NCBI GenBank assembly: GCA_944377165.1
Contig: CALWEJ010000005.1
Coordinates: 1 to 64,000 of the forward strand
Reading direction: 5' to 3'
DNA length: 64,000 nt
Source: an uncultured Clostridia bacterium
GTDB taxonomy: Bacteria; Bacillota; Clostridia; Christensenellales; UBA1242
Made by a program: the position numbers and the translations under genes
Shown: one piece after another, positions 55,901-61,978 of the stretch
Layout: each line of letters opens with the position of its first letter
Position numbering within the stretch: position 1 is the first letter of the stretch
The notes under the pieces: model-generated
What the model was told of the DNA's origin: nothing
Database searches by the model: none
What the model saw: only the letters and a program-made list of their open reading frames with translations

Positions 55901-57061
55901 GCTGGTGAAGATTCTGGTACTACGATTTATTCATATAATGCTGAAGAATTTACATACGGCAACACTACTTATACTATAAGTGAAGATAGTATTGTCGTAA
56001 AAGGCGATAGTTCACAAAATATTAATGTGACTAAAACAAATACTATCGGTGAAAATACACTATTTACAAGTACATTCAATAATGTGACAGAGTTTGCTAA
56101 CTTCATTAATGATATAAGATACATTCAGTTATCTAATATGTCAGGATTTACTGCCCAAAACGATACGATTTACTACAAGTTAACATATATCTCAAGTGGA
56201 AACAATAAAGACAAATGGGGTATTGATATACTTGAACCATATTCTGATACTGAGTTAAAGGCAAGAATTGATATAGACGGAAAATTGTTTAATGGCACAT
56301 TATTAGCAGATTTCAGTGTTGTTCAGACAAATAGTTCAATTGATATAGAACAATATTCGTCTTCTAACAATATAGGATTTAGGCTATATGGTAATACTGA
56401 AATTATACCTGTAGGTACAGACGAATATAGACTTTCAGATTTGTTTAATCTAAATGATATTAATCCTAACTATGCTAATTATCGCATTATAGGAATATTT
56501 AGTGGAGATAGTTATACTAATGTAGGTAATGCTTGGGTTAAATTAAATAAAGGTACGGCTTATATAAGCTCTAGCGGTAGTGCAATAAGTGAGCAAGTAA
56601 TTTATAATAAAAACTATAAATTATATGCTATAACATTCACAGATAACAGTACTACTACAAGCATATATAACGCACAAGCAACTTATTACGCAATAGGTGT
56701 TTCAAGCGGAAATGCTGAGATAATGAAAGTTAATTATAATATCATTTCTGCAAGTTATTTCAATGTAGAGTATAAGGCTAACACTGATTCAACATTTGAT
56801 TTAACTAATAAATTCTTGAAATTTGATATGCAGAACAATGCTCTAACAAGGACAGAAATGTCGCCTAGTAAAGTAGAATATAAGTCAACTTCAATAAATA
56901 TAACAATTACTGTACCTAATATAAGCATTAGCAATCAGGAGTTAATCGATTATAAAGCAAATAATCTAACAGCAACATTCGTAGATTTAACATTTACAGC
57001 AACACTTTCTAGTGGAACGAAAGACTTCGTAGTTAGATTCTGGCTGCCAAATGAATTGTAA
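46958..57061 (+). CDS. Giant (3367-residue) N-terminally anchored surface protein
   Basis: A 10.1-kb gene. Residues about 5-29 are a hydrophobic segment after a short basic start, with no clear cleavage site, so it is a signal anchor. The remaining 3300 residues are extracytoplasmic, rich in Asn, Thr, Ser, Ile and Asp, with strand-turn patterns suggesting dozens of beta-sandwich (Ig/cadherin-like) domains. Cysteine and tryptophan are rare. No C-terminal membrane helix, LPXTG or S-layer motif is present. AGGTAGGGG lies before the ATG. It resembles giant adhesins or fibres in general design; no exact family is recognised. A frameshifted domain remnant follows the stop, so the protein may once have been longer. 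Confidence 0.85.
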   Translation: MTKRIFKVLAIVLAIVTGVTGIVLGVLALQGKFKTPEVYPASLSFDMESNLLIDNYADEEFSFILSAQSNSEHEVNHTTCYIQFVRGENLITLLNNDGEINQPNSSGWYQVECNNEIKFKLKDVTESNFEGDEYGIVTIVARDERNIVQSQQFSFTIDRKIDSIYLDSESTTIDNDLAVPEQVLSLGLDTRQDLTYVSSPSYALRPISSESAKTVELYYNDPNNKNDLVAITSENASQYEFLHIDDETNQMYFSSNEAGIYEFRIAVFDTFASRNEYLSDPTNEGKLNSERLNSMVSTKLTINVVNSEVTDVNVTDSGVLFNLYAGNNYLTLNGNGTDSSVNNINLGLVFSPSNSETDVRYNEVDFSLNENTSWRDNNIIFESNNGASITFSTTTSSIKGLFGEEKFFDSYTINDTADTITLTNNTTSERYNLKINYGEIEIRNRKLINSLELTINNGEAEETYTFTASNGLTFIRSDATTKSVTMLITGSYLDFYIYDANEHTYTLATDFDYEIAGVNGTGKDKNFNIIVKNQLELNSGTSLLLGALVVNSTGGELMFDTTFVTIQTVDLSYEFVDGSRNYSLDVSYRPVGDSFEAVYGEIEFGDLVTVNAGSYNAMILVTTHEYLTEIDTLENLTITDGINTYYIVGYIDDNDVFINNVRAREGATNIGAKIYMVQLKNAYDETASEIISDIYNTNVKNEIDGTVTYNPYAINVNDDIIVNTFITDNNAITININYELLEDEINFDYDLTYEYVIENPDDSISLVEGMDGYTLVISSNVPNMLTNAYGVIGADNILNHLSFYLFTGNDSYSIDNSVLSIVSATLENDQIIVNFSTLESSLNDNAYLKFVFSYKNKTIISNQIVKILDTEATDIVLNYETMVEDTPTTNTINLAQSENSALNDNMPYLNIVIAYDNMAEAYNYNAFLYDTKGNVIYNNLDVFAPQVVGINNQGFNVIPAINGVSHTLQYASTDTSIFDYDFNTKEFKTCKVGELALQISSDSNVTRYLKVVITAEQGENGFEFNVPSSQSSSKNPLKLNEFVNYSFNRTNIPTNSKFINISNINIESFGITNVTLSVENDPDNSNIYYIKADNGDTILTIADDPESWTFTRNNSYLYSSLEISFDLSVDTLSTSRRVNLSFTSSITINMNDSWSNIYANTNILLIESRESTTTNFNENALFNVTNLTGEGSVTVDINGTVLESNTYKFNTPGDYTINFSYGQGETTGIISSINISVLPNVIINVIETNVESDTTYKLSDIISVSSYDELQTYGQSGVMYSNEYLSELETIPTNLIVSANDGNSLITQTADGFKTGWITSLNSTGVNQTIDLLYTYGSGSVVLSDIELTISNKYSISGGLVGPLKTLTSYNVGLSVDGFALKSIENNKGLNIELNADKNQFTINSYLVSEQKAVFTYTFYNSSDASKELTYYTEEITISPYIPNEIDSSSILKAYTNSSYDLINNIYSDIVKDDIFINNVRSFVVLSVDNSELITNFEDIIGAGYHEGTTLVSAVANFGAISEDSATIEITYRITYKDGNYYDYTRELVVYNNTDMVINYPFIDSSLVVNGVNFKFINEEDAKNLGTTNGTIYSSSNLSFEPVSVGQTINFTNDEDLNIVRGTVLNREDGSILSADYTISLVAYQSNPTGYNYYTNIVIDGKNVTFRSSTAIASTASAYFIFKLTTETGAYEYYFVYLYNQNNTSLSGITKNTIMEQINLTSGEKILNATNNTLFGVGITNLVASLGVSSSISTQNLDFYILDAYDLAGNEKYSSLTIDGQAVETYVKIDDAVFTDPINYSVFKVAVVYANSTAVVHIGNIDFVYANNTISIGTLTATLKNNSTLSIGLTNKNGEINSGEYKADISYEVESLSAPSLTDIVLDSVNITSINNDTRFEITNDGQSVVVRDNTDVIVSLDAIIKGQINFKEQVLDDDLIFTVKYTYVKDTNTIVIFVTYTYEAIKLDFTDSTISLGDFSTVDGFNDTYKLTTIFGNYLGNITFAIDGQETEITYAGVIKEGTEGYNTDPVAITDNVSYVVIDGEPYFKFNLINKTYQTEITIKFTDVAEVKGVNSKKIIANVAMGLSISSNPYESNPYAIDVEKGSVNYTSNVGSSLTFSYSETESNYITYNLGNTNGLTIYIYINTMTKGLDFTYSDNSYVVDSIISESGSGTETTLSNENDKTINFVHSASEISDFRINVKVKYGSEYYITDSLDNTEVSIPVLVKIPQTYLGVKPIYLVKNSEYEIVDPTTNDSWGLSSLFDENNSNNIFNKYKLAIIDLNNAPTTDYNSQNIGFTNSNNPNYVTISSGSGDLTINNGNVTFGSVTTNTNASIYIINDTMGSLGAVEYKFLILPDSTRLNFTDNVRSGTVTESEKRYTYAVALINDNVIGENFSTDIEFASLIDVDNKLLYASNLAYSMDYYDSGRGTTQSSNGTYSNEDANGQEIVLNININLSVIIKINENGNLVFTINRANGTNQFKSLILEATLYGNGLICENYRFIFFNYSINSAIDNEIYASTQVNLSNAVEIKSNSDNSDLTMNNATLDTSKSYYNVPGGGTLNITSDINELFTYSTETKVIEFSPVAVDVTAHIEFMITSSIGSSSYHVGSVIFDWTIKQNHEFAINNATVANQNDIFTTNYMLSDTNLKSGKEFPYETNLNNSNLGDTISYDGKSYYTAINFVVRDILTKTQLTNLTDAYLDFVITNQDDFGFVGDEPVVSIVQDGNTYKLVLLKDITGDIEITVTAGFIHIGEYTRRWTISVQGFANFDYKYNEDAILTTSSAQAFVSGAQVKPFNTVSSDSSVYSNDGTGVIVSDIKSIRKYTYTYTVNSIQYVDLPNSQTINSAAQLFNDNSPKHNIEYTLDNSNGIITLTLPFVEQSLSTNIINHIIIMKIEMTYLNNTITRYVTYRVYNNTRVEVADAINGANINVDSDNRLRIEGGEANLALFDYSDVYTDESNNKYIVKYVYNNANKYALTIINAGEDSGTTIYSYNAEEFTYGNTTYTISEDSIVVKGDSSQNINVTKTNTIGENTLFTSTFNNVTEFANFINDIRYIQLSNMSGFTAQNDTIYYKLTYISSGNNKDKWGIDILEPYSDTELKARIDIDGKLFNGTLLADFSVVQTNSSIDIEQYSSSNNIGFRLYGNTEIIPVGTDEYRLSDLFNLNDINPNYANYRIIGIFSGDSYTNVGNAWVKLNKGTAYISSSGSAISEQVIYNKNYKLYAITFTDNSTTTSIYNAQATYYAIGVSSGNAEIMKVNYNIISASYFNVEYKANTDSTFDLTNKFLKFDMQNNALTRTEMSPSKVEYKSTSINITITVPNISISNQELIDYKANNLTATFVDLTFTATLSSGTKDFVVRFWLPNEL

Positions 57062-57128
57062 ACTAAAATACATTAAGTCCAAAATATACTTACAATTATT
57101 AACTCGAATGTATGAAGGCTAAATATTT

Positions 57129-57272
57129 ATAGGTTGGTACTTAGACTCTAGTTGCGAACAGGCATTTTATGTGAATATCGCTTCTTTAGCAAGTGATAGT
57201 GTATCATATGCTGGCTGGACAACAAATCAAGAAAGATTAAGTGAGTATAATGCTCACTTTTTCTTGACATAA
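57129..57272 (+). pseudogene. Remnant of a Listeria-Bacteroides (Flg_new)-type repeat domain
   Basis: In a different frame from the giant gene, 57129-57272 reads IGWYLDSSCEQAFYV...YAGWTTNQ and ends at TAA. The GWY(x)DSSC...F...YAxWT pattern is that of InlB-type B repeats (PF09479). No start codon or intact frame precedes it: an in-frame TAA lies 9 nt upstream. It looks like the decayed C-terminal end of a surface protein, possibly of the giant gene itself. Confidence 0.5.
57238..57264 (+). terminator. Terminator after the giant gene
   Basis: AGTGAG and CTCACT form a stem followed by TTTTTC. It overlaps the end of the domain remnant and lies about 180 nt after the giant gene stop. Confidence 0.75.
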
Positions 57273-57292
57273 TGTCATTTTCAGATTAAAAT
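57264..57292 (+). promoter_or_regulatory. Promoter of the sepF operon
   Basis: TTGACA (57264-57269), 17 nt, TAAAAT (57287-57292). Confidence 0.75.
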
Positions 57293-57311
57293 TGATTAAT
57301 AGAGGTGTATT

Positions 57312-57554
57312 ATGGCAATGAATAATGAAGAATTTGAAAATAAATGTATGGACGTTATAGAAAAAATTGTTGCTATAGATATTAAACAAAATCGTCAAGG
57401 CGCAATTAAAGTTGCAGAGAAGATGCTAGAAAAGGCTAAAGAAAAGACAACTAATGCTAATGTTATAGCAATATATGAGCGCGTTGTTAAAGAATTTAAT
57501 ATTGCTACAGATAACGAATATGAATTGTTGCGTAAACAAATATTTAGGAGTTAA
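57312..57554 (+). CDS. Hypothetical 80-residue helical protein
   Basis: A small charged protein, predicted all-helical (EEFENKCMDVIEKI... AEKMLEKAKEKTT), with no membrane segment. I do not recognise a family. AGAGGTG lies 6 nt before ATG 57312; ATG 57318 is an alternative start. It is first in the operon and ends 9 nt before sepF, so a role near the divisome is suggested by context only. Confidence 0.7.
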   Translation: MAMNNEEFENKCMDVIEKIVAIDIKQNRQGAIKVAEKMLEKAKEKTTNANVIAIYERVVKEFNIATDNEYELLRKQIFRS

Positions 57555-57563
57555 CGGTCAAAT

Positions 57564-58004
57564 ATGGGATTTTTTGGTTGGATAATGCAAGGTCTTGGAT
57601 TTGAAGACACAGATAAAAAGAAGAAAAAGAAGAACGATAAGGAAGAAGATAAATACGCAAACTTCAATTTGCACGAGCACGTCGCTGGAGAGACAAATAA
57701 TATAAACGGACTTGCTTCCGTAAATAATTTTAATAATTTCGGAATGCAACCAGAGAACAATATTATAATGGTAGAACCTAAGACGCATAAAGAAATTCAG
57801 CAGGTTATAGACTATTTAAAACAAGGACAATCGGTTGCAGTTAACCTTGAGGCGATTAGCGAAGAAGATAGTACACGTATTTTAGACTTTTTATCTGGTG
57901 CAATTTATGGGCTTAATGGGAGTATTCTTCGTTGGCACGGAGATTTATTCTTGTTGACTCCAGAAGGGCATAAGATTTTAAAACCTGAGCAGACTGAGAA
58001 TTAA
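57564..58004 (+). CDS. sepF: Cell division protein SepF
   Basis: A 146-residue cytoplasmic divisome protein that bundles FtsZ filaments and tethers them to the membrane. The N-terminal amphipathic helix MGFFGWIMQGLGF is the membrane anchor. A Lys/Glu linker (about 17-65) precedes the conserved core (about 68-140), with the patterns IIMVEPKTHKEIQQVIDYLKQG, RILDFLSGAIYGLNG and DLFLLTPEG. Length is typical. AGGAG lies about 13 nt before the ATG, near the previous stop. The sepF-lspA-rlu order matches the ylm cluster of many Firmicutes. Confidence 0.93.
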   Translation: MGFFGWIMQGLGFEDTDKKKKKKNDKEEDKYANFNLHEHVAGETNNINGLASVNNFNNFGMQPENNIIMVEPKTHKEIQQVIDYLKQGQSVAVNLEAISEEDSTRILDFLSGAIYGLNGSILRWHGDLFLLTPEGHKILKPEQTEN

Positions 58005-58005
58005 T

Positions 58006-58464
58006 ATGAAAAGTTTTTTGAAAATTATTATTAGTATAATTTTAGTTTTGGTGATAGACCTTGTCACCAAACATTTTTTATTTGAGATTGACTATTATAA
58101 TCTTATTCCTAACGTCGTTTCGATTGCGTCTAATGGGGGCAATACGGGGGCAGGATTTGGAATTTTTGCAGGATATACTATCGAATTATCAATAATTAGC
58201 GCAATAATGATAATCGCACTACTTATTTACAATTATTTTGTGAAAAACAAAAATACTTTTTACTGTATAGGTATGGGATTTGTTTTAGGCGGAGCGGTAG
58301 GAAATTTAGTAGATAGAATTTTTTTAGGTTATGTACGTGATTTTATATATTTAGACTTTTGGACAAGTTTTCCGGTATTTAATTTTGCCGACTCTTTTCT
58401 TTGTATAGGCGCGGTTATGTTAGTAATTTTTATTCTATTTATGGGGAAGAAGAATGAAAAATAA
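58006..58464 (+). CDS. lspA: Lipoprotein signal peptidase (SPase II)
   Basis: A 152-residue membrane aspartyl protease that removes signal peptides from prolipoproteins after diacylglyceryl modification. Four membrane segments are evident, with catalytic aspartates in NLVDRIFLGYVRDFI and FNFADSF and the family NTGAGFGIF motif. It starts 1 nt after sepF and overlaps the next gene by 11 nt, so translation is coupled. Length is standard. Confidence 0.95.
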   Translation: MKSFLKIIISIILVLVIDLVTKHFLFEIDYYNLIPNVVSIASNGGNTGAGFGIFAGYTIELSIISAIMIIALLIYNYFVKNKNTFYCIGMGFVLGGAVGNLVDRIFLGYVRDFIYLDFWTSFPVFNFADSFLCIGAVMLVIFILFMGKKNEK

Positions 58465-59353
58465 GTATATATATGTTGGGGACGGAATTAGGTTAGACGT
58501 TTTTTTGGTAGAGAAGACAGGCTTAAGTAGAAACTATATTAAAACGTTGAACGATGAAAATCATATTTCAGTAAACGGAAAATCTGTAAAGGCAGGTTAT
58601 AACTTAAAACAAGGCGACGAAGTAGAGATTGAAGAAAAACCGATTGAACAAATTTCGGCAAAGGCGGAAGATATTCCATTAAATATTGTTTATGAAGACG
58701 ATGATTTGTTAGTTATTAATAAGCAAGTTGGTCTAGTCGTTCACCCTTGCGCTACTACTAAGTCACACACTTTAGTAAATGCACTTTTGTACCACATTAA
58801 GAATTTGTCAACTATTAATGGTGTTTTGCGTCCGGGCATTGTCCATAGACTTGACAAAGATACAGGCGGACTAATGCTAGTAGCAAAGACAGATTTTGCG
58901 CATAAAATTCTTTCAAATCAGTTAAAAGACAAAACACTAAATAGGGAATATAAAGCCTTAATTAAGGGAAGAATAAAAGAAGATTTTGTTGTCGAAGGCT
59001 ATTTAGGTAGAAATCCTAAGAACCGCGAACAAATGGCACTAGTAGATGAAAAGAATGGTAAATATAGTAAAACAATATTTACAGTAGATAAAGTTTTTGA
59101 CCATTACACACTACTTAATTGCAAATTAACTACAGGTAGAACGCATCAAATACGCGCACACTTAAAATCAATTAATCATCCTATCGTAGGTGATAAATTA
59201 TATGGCGGACTTGACCCTAATATTAAAACAAATGGACAATTATTGTTTGCTTATAAAATACAGTTTATTCACCCTAGAACGCACGAATTAAAAGAGTTCC
59301 AAGTGCCACTCGAGGAAAATTTTCAAAAAATAATTAATAATTTTGTTGTATGA
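58454..59353 (+). CDS. RluD/YlyB-type rRNA pseudouridine synthase
   Basis: A 299-residue enzyme that isomerises specific uridines in 23S rRNA to pseudouridine. An S4 RNA-binding domain (about 10-70, including DVFLVEKTGLSRNYIK) precedes the catalytic domain with HRLDKDTGGLMLVAKT near residue 134, where the aspartate is the nucleophile. The TGRTHQIRAHL motif is near residue 235. It is in the classic place after lspA, overlapping it by 11 nt. Exact target uridines cannot be told from sequence. Confidence 0.93.
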   Translation: MKNKYIYVGDGIRLDVFLVEKTGLSRNYIKTLNDENHISVNGKSVKAGYNLKQGDEVEIEEKPIEQISAKAEDIPLNIVYEDDDLLVINKQVGLVVHPCATTKSHTLVNALLYHIKNLSTINGVLRPGIVHRLDKDTGGLMLVAKTDFAHKILSNQLKDKTLNREYKALIKGRIKEDFVVEGYLGRNPKNREQMALVDEKNGKYSKTIFTVDKVFDHYTLLNCKLTTGRTHQIRAHLKSINHPIVGDKLYGGLDPNIKTNGQLLFAYKIQFIHPRTHELKEFQVPLEENFQKIINNFVV

Positions 59354-59374
59354 ATATGATTTTTATGATATAAT
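59346..59374 (+). promoter_or_regulatory. Promoter of the small membrane-protein pair
   Basis: TTGTAT (59346-59351), 17 nt, TATAAT (59369-59374) with a TG-extended -10. It overlaps the end of the pseudouridine synthase gene. Confidence 0.65.
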
Positions 59375-59391
59375 AAACATATGGAGGATAT

Positions 59392-59649
59392 ATGAAAGGT
59401 AAGGGTTTAGTGAACTTCTTAGCATATCTTGCAATAATTTTAATTGCAGTTGCTTTAATCTTAGGTGTTATTTTGTCAAGAGTAGGCATCAGTGCTACAG
59501 TTGTAAGTGCTATGACTTTGGTTGCGCAATGTATAGCTTACGCTATTACCGCTGTATTCGCTTTTGCGTTTGCTAAAGGCAAGAATATCGGTTTTATGAT
59601 AGCACTTATCATTGCAGTAATATTAATTATTGTAATGTTGTTCTTATAA
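59392..59649 (+). CDS. Small membrane protein (85 residues)
   Basis: A three-helix membrane protein (about 8-28, 37-58, 65-85) of unknown function with a short basic start and little soluble sequence. GGAGG lies 5 nt before the ATG. A terminator-like hairpin lies just after its stop, inside the next gene. It has its own promoter at 59346-59374. Confidence 0.75.
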   Translation: MKGKGLVNFLAYLAIILIAVALILGVILSRVGISATVVSAMTLVAQCIAYAITAVFAFAFAKGKNIGFMIALIIAVILIIVMLFL

Positions 59650-59650
59650 G

Positions 59651-59992
59651 ATGAAAAAGTTTAATATTAAACTCACCATTTCTTTGGTGAGTTTCTTTAT
59701 AAGTTTAATATTATTGATTTTTAGTGGTGGGAACAGGGTATGTATAGGCATTGCGTGCTGGCTGTTGGCACTAGCACTAGTGTTTTTCACTTTATCTAGA
59801 AGGGAAAATACTAATGAATTATTAAAAAACTTAGATGAAGAAATCGAACTTTCAAGTCAAGATGACGAAGATGATAGTATTGATTTAGAGGGCGAAAGGC
59901 ATAAATTAGTTAAAAATATTAAACGTACGACATTTACTATGTATTTTTGCGCAACACTTTTAGTAATTGTTGGAATTTTTGCGTTCATTTAA
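59651..59992 (+). CDS. Small membrane protein (113 residues)
   Basis: Two N-terminal membrane segments (about 7-24, 28-47), an acidic cytoplasmic loop (DEEIELSSQDDEDD) and a C-terminal membrane segment (about 94-113). Family unknown. It begins 1 nt after the preceding stop without its own good ribosome site, so translation depends on coupling. Codons 8-15 contain a terminator-like hairpin, AAACTCACC with GGTGAGTTT then CTTT (59669-59698), which may reduce readthrough into this gene. Confidence 0.7.
   Translation: MKKFNIKLTISLVSFFISLILLIFSGGNRVCIGIACWLLALALVFFTLSRRENTNELLKNLDEEIELSSQDDEDDSIDLEGERHKLVKNIKRTTFTMYFCATLLVIVGIFAFI
59669..59698 (+). terminator. Intragenic terminator-like hairpin
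   Basis: A 9-bp stem with an 8-nt loop and a CTTTAT tail, located in the first codons of the 113-residue membrane protein gene. It could attenuate transcription between the two membrane-protein genes. Confidence 0.55.
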
Positions 59993-60021
59993 TTGCAAAA
60001 TTTAAAAATGTGTGTTAAAAT
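59993..60021 (+). promoter_or_regulatory. tig-clpP promoter
   Basis: TTGCAA (59993-59998), 17 nt, TAAAAT (60016-60021), about 20 nt before the tig start. Confidence 0.75.
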
Positions 60022-60042
60022 ATGCGCGTTTAAGGAGAAATT

Positions 60043-61329
60043 ATGAAATACGAATTAGAAAAAAAGGAAAATGGAATATTTGTTGCAAATATTAAAATAG
60101 AAAAGGATATGTGGCAGGAAGCTTTAGATACTGCTTATGAAAAAAATAAGGGTAGATTTAATATCCCGGGATTTAGAAAAGGCCACGCACCTAGAAATAT
60201 AATCGAAAAGACTTATGGTAAGGGCGCTTTCGTAAACGATGCTATTGACGAAGTTTACTACAAGGCATACACTGCAATTTTGAAAGAACACGATGAAGTT
60301 AAACCTGTCGATGCTCCTAGACTTGATATAAAGAATTTCGACGAAGATAATGGAGTAGAAATAGAATTAACTATTCAATGCGTGCCTGAATTTGAACTCG
60401 CTAATTACAAAGGTCAAACATTTACTAAACAAGAAGTTAAAGTGACAGATGAAGATGTAGAGAAAGAAATTAAGAACAACTTACTTCGTTCTTCTCGCTT
60501 AGTTGAGACTAATAAAGCAGTTAAGAATGACGATTTTGTCACATTAGATTTCGATGGATATGTAGACGGTAAGCAATTCGACGGCGGAAAGGCTGAAAAT
60601 TATCAATTAAAGATAGGTTCACACACTTTTATTGATAATTTTGAAGACCAACTTATTGGCTTAAATATTGGAGATAAGAAAGACGTTGTTGTCACTTTCC
60701 CTAAAGACTATCACGAGAAATCTCTAGCAGGTAAAGAGGCTACTTTCAAAGTCGAGATTAAAAATGTTCGTGAACGCGTTATGCCAGAATTAAACGAAGA
60801 ATTTGTATCAAACAGCACCGAATTCGAAACGGTTGAAGAATACAAAAATAGTGTTAAGGAAAAGTTAGTTAAAGAGGCAGAGAACCGCGCTGAAATCGAA
60901 CTTGACAACGATATGCTAGATAAACTCATCGATGATACAAGTTTCACTGCACCAGAAACTATGATAGACGAGGAATTTAATCGTCAAATCAATGGTATGA
61001 CTAATCAATTAAGATATCAAGGTTTAACTTTAGCCGACTATGCTAAATATGTTGGTAAGAGCGAAGAAGATTTCAAACAAGATATTAGAAATAATTGTGC
61101 AAGGAATGTTAAAGCTCGTCTTGTATTAGAAAAATTAATCAGGACTGAGAATTTAGATATTAAACAAGAAGATATCGACCAAAAAATCGAAGAACTTGCA
61201 AAAAATTCAGGTAAAACAGTGGAAGAATTTAAGAAGCAAGTTAATAATGATATGGTAAACAGTATTGCAAACGAACTTTTGATGAAAAAGATTGTTGATT
61301 TCCTTCATGCAAATAATACTATCAAATAA
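60043..61329 (+). CDS. tig: Trigger factor
   Basis: A 428-residue ribosome-bound chaperone that shields nascent chains and has prolyl isomerase activity. The ribosome-docking loop FNIPGFRKGHAP is near residue 40. An FKBP-like PPIase domain lies at about 155-240 (DFDGYVDGKQFDGG, IGLNIGDKK), and a long helical C-terminal domain follows. AAGGAG lies 7 nt before the ATG. The tig-clpP-clpX order is widely conserved and links folding to proteolysis; the gap to clpP is 21 nt. Confidence 0.97.
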   Translation: MKYELEKKENGIFVANIKIEKDMWQEALDTAYEKNKGRFNIPGFRKGHAPRNIIEKTYGKGAFVNDAIDEVYYKAYTAILKEHDEVKPVDAPRLDIKNFDEDNGVEIELTIQCVPEFELANYKGQTFTKQEVKVTDEDVEKEIKNNLLRSSRLVETNKAVKNDDFVTLDFDGYVDGKQFDGGKAENYQLKIGSHTFIDNFEDQLIGLNIGDKKDVVVTFPKDYHEKSLAGKEATFKVEIKNVRERVMPELNEEFVSNSTEFETVEEYKNSVKEKLVKEAENRAEIELDNDMLDKLIDDTSFTAPETMIDEEFNRQINGMTNQLRYQGLTLADYAKYVGKSEEDFKQDIRNNCARNVKARLVLEKLIRTENLDIKQEDIDQKIEELAKNSGKTVEEFKKQVNNDMVNSIANELLMKKIVDFLHANNTIK

Positions 61330-61350
61330 GTGAATTTTAGGAGGTAAAAT

Positions 61351-61929
61351 ATGATACCTATGGTTATTGACCAAGTTGGTAATGTCGAACGTAGTTATGA
61401 TATATATTCACGTCTATTAGAAGATAGAATTGTTTTCTTAACTGGTGAGATAAACGACCAAATGGCTAACACTATAGTTGCTCAATTAATATATCTTGAA
61501 GGTAAAAACCCAGATAAGGATATATTTATGTATATCAACAGTCCGGGCGGAAGTGTAAGCGCTGGACTTGCGATATACGATACAATGCAATATATAAAGT
61601 GCGATGTATCAACTATTTGTATTGGAATGGCGGCTAGTATGGCTGCAGTTATCCTTTCTAGTGGCACGAAAGGTAAGAGAATTTGCTTGCCTCATAGCGA
61701 GGTAATGATTCACCAACCTCTCGGCGGTACACAAGGACAGGCTACTGATATTGAAATCCACGCAAAACATATTCAAAAGACACGCGAAATATTAAATAAA
61801 ATACTTTCTGAGAATAGTGGTAAAGACGTTGACACTATTACTAAAGACACAGATAGAGATAATTTCTTAGATGCTAAACAAGCTTTAAAATATGGTTTGA
61901 TTGATAAGATTTTCAGCAAGCGCTCATAA
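61351..61929 (+). CDS. clpP: ATP-dependent Clp protease proteolytic subunit
   Basis: A 192-residue serine protease forming the 14-subunit Clp chamber. The catalytic triad is visible: Ser in GMAASMAA near residue 97, His in MIHQPLGG near residue 121, and Asp in DTDRDNF. AGGAGG precedes the ATG by 7 nt. Length fits the major ClpP. It is cotranscribed with tig; a hairpin before clpX may reduce readthrough. Confidence 0.97.
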   Translation: MIPMVIDQVGNVERSYDIYSRLLEDRIVFLTGEINDQMANTIVAQLIYLEGKNPDKDIFMYINSPGGSVSAGLAIYDTMQYIKCDVSTICIGMAASMAAVILSSGTKGKRICLPHSEVMIHQPLGGTQGQATDIEIHAKHIQKTREILNKILSENSGKDVDTITKDTDRDNFLDAKQALKYGLIDKIFSKRS

Positions 61930-61934
61930 AATTG

Positions 61935-61964
61935 AAATGCAGACCATAAAGTCTGCATTTATTA
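61935..61964 (+). terminator. Terminator or attenuator between clpP and clpX
   Basis: AAATGCAGAC and GTCTGCATTT form a 10-bp stem around a 6-nt loop, followed by ATTATG. It may separate clpP and clpX expression. Confidence 0.7.
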
Positions 61965-61978
61965 TGTATAGGGGGAAT

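Noticed and set aside
57264-57311. The TTGACATAATGTCA palindrome before the sepF operon as an operator
   Set aside because: It coincides with the -35 box of a well-spaced promoter; the inverted symmetry is short and may be coincidental.
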